Origin: Bondarzewia mesenterica
Lineage: Eukaryota; Basidiomycota; Agaricomycetes; Russulales; Bondarzewiaceae
Direction of reading: 5' to 3'
Length of the DNA: 28,379 nt
Assembly (NCBI GenBank): GCA_004802705.1
Contig: SGPL01000434.1
Coordinates: forward strand, 1-28,379
Shown here piece by piece: positions 20,941 through 28,379 of the stretch (position 1 is the first letter of the stretch; the number at the start of each line of letters is the position of its first letter). Under the pieces are notes generated by a model. That model made no database searches and was not told where the DNA came from. It saw nothing but the letters and a program-made list of their open reading frames with translations. Made by a program: the position numbers and the translations under genes.

Positions 20941-23900
20941 ATGTCATCCTCAGAAGGCGACTTCAGCAACGAAGATACGACTACGCGCCAACTTCCAAAC
21001 AAGAACAAAAGCCGAGTCTCGCCGACGTGTGATCGATGCAGAGCCAATAAAAGTGAGTTAGGCGATCGTCTTCAGTGCTTCACTACTAGTAAATCCTCAG
21101 TTATCTCATCAACCTTACCCCGTACAGTTCGATGTAAGGTTGTCTGAATCTACTCTTTGTATATCTGGCCCGCCGATCTCCTGCGTGACCTTTAGGTACT
21201 GGCCTGCTAGCGGACACTGGCAAGTGCGTGACTTGCGCAGGGTTGAATTCTGAATGCACGTACGATCACAAGCGGGTCAGGGTATTTCGCCTTGGACCTA
21301 CCTTACACAATTGTTCCATTCTCATTTTTTTATTTTAACAGAAACGTGGAGCTCCCAAAGCGTGAGCAGTGTACAATCATTACAGTCCTACTTGGAGATT
21401 CATTTGAATGTCTATAGCTATGTTGATGCCCTCAAGGCGCGTCATCAGAAATTAGAGGAATTGATTGAGAAGGTTGGAGTGCATTCATACATTTCGTCAC
21501 TTTTCTCATGCATCATAGCTTTTCCCTGATGCCAACTTCATTGAGGAGTTGGGACCTCCCATTGACCTGCATAACTGGTCTCAGTACCGCACAACTGATG
21601 AGAGCAACCAGTTCAATGCGAAAGATTCTGACTGGACATTAGCCATTTCTTCTGGGTCATCCTCTACCGCTCCGGATCCCATTAATTCGGACAATTCCGC
21701 GCCTGAAGCCAAAAATCGTGGTCCAAGCGACGACGAGCATGAATGGACTGGGGCTCTTGGAAATTCGTTGAGGGGTCTTTCCATCGACCCCCTACAAGAA
21801 CGTTTCATTGGCGAAGCTAGTCCAATTGGTCTTCTGCGCTCAGCCCGAAATCTGGGTTCTCAATACTCGGGTAAGAGTAAGGCCAGCGACAGCTCGCTTT
21901 GGAAAGGACGCTCGATCTCACAACCTCCCAAGGTTTGTGTATATTGTCTATAATCGACTCTTCTGAAATTTTTGTTTCTGATTACTTTAATTCAAGTGGG
22001 AAGGCATCGGAGAGGAACTACTGTTTCCTGAACCAGACTTAATGCAAGACGTTGTCAGACTCTACTTCGAGAACATAAACATCCTTATCCCCATTCTTCA
22101 CAGGCCAACATTCGAAAAAGGTCTCGCAGATGACCTTCATCTCCGTGACAAAGGATTTGGAGGCGTTGTACTCCTTGTCTGTGCAACGGGAGGCCGTCAT
22201 TCCAACGACCCGCGGGTCCTTCTCGAAGGCACTGAAACATCTTATCATCGACATTCATCTGGTTGGAAGTGGTTTTCTCAGGTCAGCAGAATGCGCAGAA
22301 TAGCCTTCAGCCCCCCGCGTCTATATGATTTACAAATGAGCGCCGTATGTCTTACCATTATTTTCCTTTCGGCGCTGCTAATTTTCTGACGAATCCTGTT
22401 AATCAGCTTTCTGTCATATTTTTGCATGGCTGTTCACCTCCGCAAGCATGTTGGATCATGGCTGGAATTGGACTTCGTCAAGGTCAAGATGTTGGTGCAC
22501 ATCGACGAAAGTCTTATCATCTCAGGCCAAATGTCATTGATGAGATGTGGAAGCGTGCTTTTTGGTACGTTAATATTTTTATCCCCTCCCTTTCGAACGA
22601 CGTGACACATAATTCGCCGTTTCAGGTGTATTGTTCTTTTGGATAGGATGACCAGTGCCCTTTTGGGTCGGCCACGCGCAATTCAAGATGTGGAGTAAAC
22701 TCGACTTCCTCCTACCCATCTTCGGTCAGAGTTCATTTTTTTTTCTGTCATTACAGCATGGATGTCGATTTTCCGATGGATTGCGATGATGAGTTTTGGA
22801 CGCGTCCTGATCCTGAGAAAGCCTTTAAACAGCCCACTGGGAAACCGTCTACGATGTCATTTTTCATAAATATGCTGAAACTCACGGAGATCCAAAACAT
22901 CGCGCTGAATACAATGGTGAGGCTCAGTCTTCTTTGCTTGACTTGCGTACACAGATTATGTCATGTAATTGTCTTTTGAGGGAATAGTACCCTATCAGCA
23001 AATCAAGATATCTGCGTGGACGTTCCGGCCCCGAATGGGAACAAGACGTCGTTCTCGCACTGGATTCAGAGCTAAACAAGTTCATTGATTCTGTTCCAGA
23101 TCACCGTGCGTTCGTCTCGTGCATCACGATTTCCCATGTCTCATATAACTGCCTTCGACGTTAGTCCGCTGGGATCCTACGTGCCAAAATATCATCCATC
23201 TCAAACAGTCCGCAAATTTGTATGGCGCGTACTACACCTTGCAGATTTTGGTCCACCGTCCTTTCATCCTATCTTCACGTAAAATTTCTTCCCAATCCTT
23301 TCCATCGCTTGCCATCTGCACAAATGCTGCACGTGCATGTAGCCATGTTGTCGACGTTCTCCGACGTCGGCTGCCCGGTATGGTATCACCAAACTTTTTA
23401 GTACGGCCTCCCATTTGCGGAATGAACATCATCGCTCATATATCACTTTATACAGGGCCCAGCTTTCATCTCAGGTATCATGCTGCTGGTAAATATATGG
23501 GGAAGGAAGAAGTCGGGATTGTCGATAGATCCAGTAAAAGAGATGGAAGACGTCCATCTCTGCATACAGGTTCTAAGAGATAGTGAATCAAGGTGAGTTA
23601 TAGTCAACGGTGGCTGAGAAATTATCCATTCAGTTTTGTCAACATAGGTGGCCGATGGCTGGCAGATTGTTGTAAGCTCATCCGATTTCAGAGCTGATGT
23701 TGAATTCACAGGCCACTCCATTATTAGGGATATTCTCTCGGAGTTGGCCTTTGCTGGCGTTTTCCCTCCTTTAAAATCTGGTCTAACCTCAAACAAGCGC
23801 GGGAGAGAGGTTGACAGCCCACCTCCTCGCCCGCGCACTCGCGTCTCATCCTCGTCACATGACACATTCACAAACGCCTTTGCGACACCATTAGAGGTTA

Positions 23901-24618
23901 GCAAACTCCCTGGATCTCATTTCCTCTTGATTTAGCCGCCGACTAATTATAAATGCGCCCTCCCAAAGGCAAAATACGGCACAACAGATTTTGATTACCT
24001 CTTCACCACGCTTCCTGAACATTCCGATGCACTCCAGCGCATCTCAACAGACTGGCCTTTGGAGGGCTACCAATCCTCCGACATCTCACCTCTCAATCAG
24101 TTCGTAGATTTTTTCGATGTGCAGGCGGCCATGCAGACATCATCGTTTGGCAACATGCCGTTCGATCAATCCGATGGTCTCGGCTCTTCCTTCTTTGATA
24201 TTACACAAAACCTGGGACAGCATTCGCATTCTATCACAGGCTCTTCACAAAGGTCGGCACATGAGCTTGTTAATGAAAGCGACCTCGTCCCGTTGGAGGT
24301 TCCCGACTTGACTAACACCGCCATACGTCCAAGCCTGAATTTGGATACGCAACCCCGCCTTGATGTGGATTCGGCCCTACCAGCACACAACCCGGAAGAC
24401 CTCGAGGCCATCTTACGCAACATGCTAGATGAGGATGTACTGAGGGCGATGTGGGCGGAGATGCCTATTAACCTTGAGTAATATTGACTACCTGCTCTCG
24501 CGATGACAACCACTGAGACTCATTTTACAGACTGGACAATTGGCAAGCGTATTCTTCGAACATCACGCTGCCTCCCGAACGATCACTGAACGACTGGAAC
24601 ATGGGCCCACAGGCATGA
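20941..24618 (+). CDS. Zn2Cys6 transcription factor with fungal_trans domain
   Basis: Nuclear binuclear-cluster regulator, 913 residues in a 17-exon model: 20941-21052, 21128-21133, 21196-21281, 21342-21361, 21418-21472, 21519-21932, 21997-22344, 22407-22564, 22626-22694, 22757-22916, 22988-23105, 23165-23400, 23456-23592, 23648-23671, 23728-23896, 23936-24477, 24531-24618. The zinc cluster is C30-x2-C33-x6-C40-x9-C50-x2-C53-x6-C60, with KIRC completed by a 6-nt exon. A basic linker (KRGAPKAY) leads into a coiled coil (ALKARHQKLEELIEK). The fungal_trans domain begins near residue 230 (WEGIGEELLFPEPDL, LILHRPTF-like ILIPILHRPTF, HLRDKGFGG) and includes PPQACWIMAGIGLR and QDVGAHR, then LYGAYYTLQILVHRPFI. 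The C-terminus is acidic with repeated hydrophobic residues, likely an activation region. Exon three could end at 21275 instead (same phase). One acceptor is AAG (21996) and one intron is only 39 nt. Target genes unknown; the neighbouring galactokinase is not evidence of a link. Confidence 0.9.
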
Positions 24619-24762
24619 TAACCTTTGGAGGGATTGCATATTGCGTTTGCAGATAATTACTTCGAATGCAGTCACATATGGTAGGTTTGGTTACTACTCA
24701 CGTACTCATAATCGTTCATCATATTATTGTAATAGCTCCCTCAAAATATTACGTGGAAACGG

Positions 24763-25400
24763 CAATTGATTCGATCCAACGTTCAGACTTGCACGTCTTC
24801 TTAACGATCTTCTTACATCTTACTGAATCCATGTTGTATTGCGGCAACTTGAGAGTTATCTTGTTCTGCTTGCGAATCCTATGGCCCTCTTACCGGCTCC
24901 CTAAGCCTCACCGATCCACTCTATGCTTCCTTCTGGCATACCTTGACGGAGGTCTTTGGGTCAAATTATGATGCATTTCAGTTGTTCAATACAAGAAAGA
25001 ACAGACGTAGTGATGTGAGGTCATGCACAGGCGATTGCAAGACACTTGCCATATGCAATGCACAAGCAGCAAGATCACAAAGTAATTGTACTTCTCTTTG
25101 TCTTACCTCGAAGCAAATTACACTGACTATCGCCAGCTGGAGTATGGAAGGTTGTGACAAGTCCGGGAATACAATTCAAGAGGAGTCAGCCTGGACGCCG
25201 ACGGGTGGAAAGTCAGGAGTGCGAAGGCACAAGGGTCGGGCATATTATCTCTAGCCTCATCTCAGAATTGAACAGTTTGGAGGGTAGTATTCACAATTGA
25301 ATGGGAAAATTGGGATTTCAAATGCTCACACAATCTGGGGGACCCATTCCCGGGATTGATCAAGAAAATGAGGCTTGCGCGAGGTCGAAGGATGTGCGTT
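24763..25400 (+). pseudogene. Decayed 3' fragment of acid sphingomyelinase
   Basis: Matches exons 16 to 18, and weakly 19, of the intact sphingomyelinase about 8 kb to the left, same strand. GATCCAACGTTCAGAC (24777 on) corresponds to the exon 16 segment encoding SDPTFQT. About 24845-25090 matches exon 17 and still reads ELSCSACESYGPLTG, LYASFWHTLTEVFGSN, DAFQLFNTRKN and SCTGDCKTLAICNAQAARS. Damage: the conserved Trp before ELYYS is TGA, and the exon 18 match (about 25147-25285) has small deletions that shift the frame around AATACAATTCAAGAGGAG. No N-terminal saposin or catalytic exons are present. Intron positions are kept, so it came from a DNA-level duplication. It sits in the 3' region of the Zn2Cys6 gene. 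A toxin or active enzyme is not implied. Confidence 0.88.
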
Positions 25401-25759
25401 CGATCATGACAGTCTCTGTGACTACCACCTCAGTGGCAGCAGATATACTGCTACATAGGTTACAGTAAGCAGCGCTGCAGTTTCGCCCTAACAGATCGCC
25501 CCCTTGCCCTCGAATCGACGGTGGGTAGGAGCCTGCGTATTCATCACAGTGGAAGCGCGCTTCAGAAACTCGAAAAGATGTCATGTCGCCGCTCCTAATT
25601 CGGCCGGCTTGACGTCCATGAGATGTAGCTTCGGAATCTGTCTGAATTAATGTTACAGCAAAATTGAATCGGTCCATCGCAGGTATGTTCCCAATTTTAT
25701 GACATCGCTTCTCACTAGGTGTCATCATACAATATGAAGACATGAACCGCAGTTACCAT
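25401..25759. other. Intergenic, 3' of galactokinase
   Basis: Likely galactokinase 3' untranslated region. A minus-strand open frame (25743-25360) shows no family resemblance and partly lies over the sphingomyelinase remnant, so I leave it out. Nothing else is visible. Confidence 0.4.
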
Positions 25760-27889
25760 TTACACGTCACGGTATCGCCTCATTCCACAGAAACGTACAT
25801 CGCAAGAAGTGCATACTTGTTTACCACGTATTGTTAAAATTGGTACACTAGCGGGATTGTCACCTCCTAGAGCGTGAAAAGAATGATTGAAAAACTCACC
25901 GCACGCCCCATTGCTCGGCTTTGTCGCAAACACGACTTCATTGAATGCATCGCCCTCAAGATTGTGATAAAGCGGATACGCAGCCTTCAATTTCGCAATG
26001 AACGACTCAACATTATCTTCAGCCACGAGTGAGACAGTGCACCCGCCCCATCCGGCGCCCGTGAGCCGACTTCCAAACGCTCCAGCCTCGCGCGCAATTG
26101 CCGTGAGCTGTTCAAGTTCAGGGCACGAACACTCGAACATCTTGGAGCAACTATCCATTGACTGATTCATCAGAACGCCAAGTTCCTCCAAAACGTCCTC
26201 TCCCGATGCCGCAGATGTGTCAGCGCGAAGGCAAATTTCGCGGAATTCGAGCACACGCAGGGCCTCAGTTAAGACGTGCTTCGCGCGTTTGTATAGCTGG
26301 AAATGCTCCGCTTCGACTAGAAATCAATCATACGGGAAAAATCAGTCTTTCTTCGGTTGAAATGAGTATATTTTTCACGAACCGTCGATCCAATCCAGGT
26401 ACACCTCCCTAAACTCCTTCTCACCCATTCCACTCCATTCTATCATCTCCTCCATTGTGACACCCTCCTGCCCCTCCACCTTACCAGGCTTCAGATTCTC
26501 AACCGCTCTCACTGCTTTTTCTACCGCGTGCTTGAAACCTATATCACCTTCAGTCCATCCACCCTCAGGCTCACCGCCTAACCTACTAACAATCTCACGC
26601 AGAGTAGGACGCTCTTTGTGACCGAGGTGTAGGCCGATACGACGAGCAAGGACGCGTGCAGCAACGAGTGTTTCCACGACGCGGAGATTGTACCGCGTGC
26701 GGGCGTGGATCGCCTTCTCAGATATCACTAGCGAATTGGCGAGGACGAACACAGCACATGGAGGGGCATTGGCTGCTGTAGCTCCTACGCTGGAGGCGCC
26801 AGGAATAGGGACCGGAGATGCTGCTAAACGGGGATAAAATGTGACGTAGAGCGCCGAAGCAGGAGTCGACATGACCGATGCAGCTTGGTCCATCCTGTGG
26901 TGCACGGTGTCAATACTGTTCTTGTAGAGTGTCCATATACTTACCCGCCGCTGTTCACTCCAACACGTTTCTCGTTTTCCATAGCCATCTCGACAAGGGA
27001 GCCTTTTGTCACACCTTCAAGCTTGCCATTAACTGCAAGGAATACGAGAGTAGAGGCTACTACCATAGCAGCAGATGATGAAAGCCCGGAACCAGCAGGG
27101 ACCGTACCCGTCACGAGGAGATCAACCGGAAGTGGACCTCCCGAATCCGTTTTATTGGCTGAGGCAGAGAAGAAACGGTTTAAAACACCCTGAGATAGGA
27201 AGATTATAAGATACGATACTTCATGAATCGAAAAGAAGGGATCTACATAGTATCCAGCCTTGACATAACTCTCCCATCGCAGCTCCTTTTTGTCAATATC
27301 AAGATGCCACTCTTCAACATGAACTTGCGCGTCGCTGTCCCTAGGCTGACCCGAAACAGACAGCTTCCTAGTCGGTGCGAAGGACTGAGGCGTGTATTTG
27401 CTGTACATGTTCTGAGCATAAACAGCACCATTGGCGGCAGTTACGGTGGTATGAGGTGCACATGCGATGAGAATGTCACGCTCAACGGCCGCAGGGAGGA
27501 CACCGAAGAGTGCATAGTCAATGTGCTCCCCGATCAAGCTATCGGGTAGAAAAAAACTCATGTAAGTAAAATATTATACGCCTTCCAATAATCACGCAGC
27601 GTAGACGGCGATCGACCACAGAGGGATAAAATGAAAAACAAACAAAAAAGATTACCCACTTAACGCGCCCAGGAGCTCTAGCGATATAGCTTGGCTCTCT
27701 TCCAAATCGGTTTTCAAATTCTTTAACAAGACCATTCCAGCGTGCGCTACTCCCATCGTTAGCCATACAAGCGGCCTTGACTCATGTTTAACACAACCGG
27801 CGGACGTACGCATGATCGGTAGCGGTCCCCAAATCATTGTATAGTTGTTCAAGGGAGGTATAAACGGGGATGGGCAATTGGGCAGCCAT
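25760..27889 (-). CDS. GAL1: Galactokinase
   Basis: Phosphorylates galactose to galactose-1-phosphate, first committed step of the Leloir pathway; cytosolic GHMP kinase. Exons in minus order: 27889-27810, 27746-27660, 27538-27247, 27189-26945, 26894-26383, 26316-25760. The N-terminus MAAQLPIPVYTSLEQLY fits fungal galactokinases and fixes the start. The galactokinase signature GRVNLIGEHIDYALFG is at about residues 53-68; GHMP motif PAGSGLSSSAAM at 184-195; the catalytic Asp is in MDQ (D237) at an exon junction; the third motif GSRLTGAGWGGCTVSLV lies near 487-503. Length is 590 residues if the last exon reads through. The family usually ends soon after KPSNGAC. A GTGAGT donor directly after that point (25899) with an AAG acceptor at 25816 would remove 84 nt in frame, leaving about 562 residues; either way the stop is at 25760. 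It converges with the Zn2Cys6 gene. Confidence 0.95.
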
Positions 27890-28107
27890 GATATGAGCAG
27901 ACGATGGAGATTCTCATCCTTGCGAGCTTGCTGCGTTTTGAGAGGTAGGACCGTGAATCTGGGGTTAGAGGAGACCCGGCCCCTCCGGCCCGGAACGCCA
28001 ATGGATTCATCTCGACTTCCGCTCCGGAGTCCGGCGGCTCTGGGAGTACTGATGGTACCAGAGAGGACCTAGGCATATGCGTACTGAAGTTGTATCCGAA
28101 ATCGCTG
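27890..28107. promoter_or_regulatory. Galactokinase proximal upstream region
   Basis: Immediate upstream sequence of the galactokinase start. An open minus frame runs through part of it but shows no homology and reads as leader sequence. No TATA box is evident on the minus strand. Confidence 0.35.
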
Positions 28108-28234
28108 ATTTTGACCCTTTCCGTCTGCATGGATTTTGGCCCAAATCGTCCACATTAGTCGGACTACCCATTTTCGACCAAATCCGTCCACATAACCGGA
28201 TATAAGTTCAATTTTTTTAACGATCCGTCTACAT
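28108..28234. repeat. Degenerate direct repeats (TCCGTCYRCAT) upstream of galactokinase
   Basis: Four copies of TCCGTCYRCAT or a one-base variant start at 28120, 28146, 28183 and 28224. The first three are preceded by a GATTTTG-like box and an A/C-rich link, making a unit of about 24 bases. They lie 220-350 bases from the galactokinase start. They could be protein-binding sites or a worn mobile-element end. A TATAAAAA run at about 28239-28246 follows on the plus strand. Confidence 0.6.
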
Positions 28235-28356
28235 ATCTATAAAAAAAAGCATCCCGAGGACATAGGAAGGTCCAGAAGTATATTGCAGCTTAGGTTGGTA
28301 GGACTCGGAGTGGCGTGGCAGAGGGTTCCGCTATCATCGAGAGAAGCCAAAAAGGT

Positions 28357-28376
28357 CACGTGGAACCCGTCACGTG
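28357..28376. promoter_or_regulatory. Pair of CACGTG boxes in GTCACGTGGAA direct repeat
   Basis: GTCACGTGGAA occurs twice, 14 bases apart, with CACGTG at 28357-28362 and 28371-28376. Such boxes bind bHLH factors in fungi (Cbf1/Pho4/SREBP class). They may act on galactokinase, 470-490 bases away, or on a gene beyond the right edge. The window ends inside the motif context. Confidence 0.5.
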
Positions 28377-28379
28377 GAA

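Noticed and set aside
25360..25743. Minus-strand open frame of 127 codons 3' of galactokinase
   Set aside because: No family resemblance, and its end overlaps the sphingomyelinase remnant; more likely untranslated sequence.
20941..27889. A galactose regulon made of the Zn2Cys6 gene and galactokinase
   Set aside because: They only converge at their 3' ends with a pseudogene between them; no other Leloir gene is present and the zinc-cluster protein does not look like Gal4 in its linker.

Overview
The window looks like nuclear DNA of a filamentous basidiomycete, most likely an Agaricomycete. Genes are densely interrupted by 39-129 nt spliceosomal introns. All proteins are eukaryotic (eS10, galactokinase, acid sphingomyelinase, Zn2Cys6 and C2H2 regulators), codon use is roughly neutral, and there are no operon signals. 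The genus assignment is inference; no search was run. Exon models were built by hand from splice sites, reading phase and remembered family motifs, and every intact gene below keeps phase from start to stop.

Layout. Positions 1-5790 are a gene-poor, repeat-rich left arm. It holds a decayed mitochondrial-type Hsp70 copy (about 620-1630, minus), a long strand-asymmetric low-complexity tract (about 1640-4500), an ACTGTG-rich array with three 42-bp tandem units and palindromes (4808-5215), and an AT-rich stretch with four unresolved bases (5222-5790). From 5795 to the right edge the DNA is ordinary gene space: a small two-finger C2H2 regulator (+), glucosamine-6-phosphate deaminase (-), ribosomal protein eS10 (-), a leucine-rich-repeat protein (+), secreted acid sphingomyelinase (+), an AreA-GATA-like/DUF3295 protein (-), a Zn2Cys6 transcription factor (+), a decayed 3' fragment of the sphingomyelinase (+), and galactokinase (-). 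The last 280 bases are upstream of galactokinase and carry degenerate direct repeats and two CACGTG boxes.

The genes do not form one pathway. Two are sugar-metabolism enzymes (amino-sugar/chitin catabolism and the Leloir pathway), one is a secreted lipid hydrolase, three are regulators, and the rest are housekeeping or scaffold genes. Convergent pairs are C2H2/deaminase, sphingomyelinase/AreA-like and Zn2Cys6/galactokinase; eS10/LRR and AreA-like/Zn2Cys6 are divergent pairs that may share promoter regions.

The most unusual material is in the splicing. The deaminase model requires an AT-AG intron with an otherwise perfect ATAAGT donor. The sphingomyelinase requires two GC-AG introns and a 7-nt microexon carrying its catalytic Gly-Asn-His. 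Other microexons of 4, 6 and 18 nt occur, three of them within or beside catalytic or zinc-binding motifs. Several acceptors are AAG rather than CAG/TAG. The AreA-like gene carries a one-base frameshift in a C8 run. I did not find an obviously new multi-gene system.
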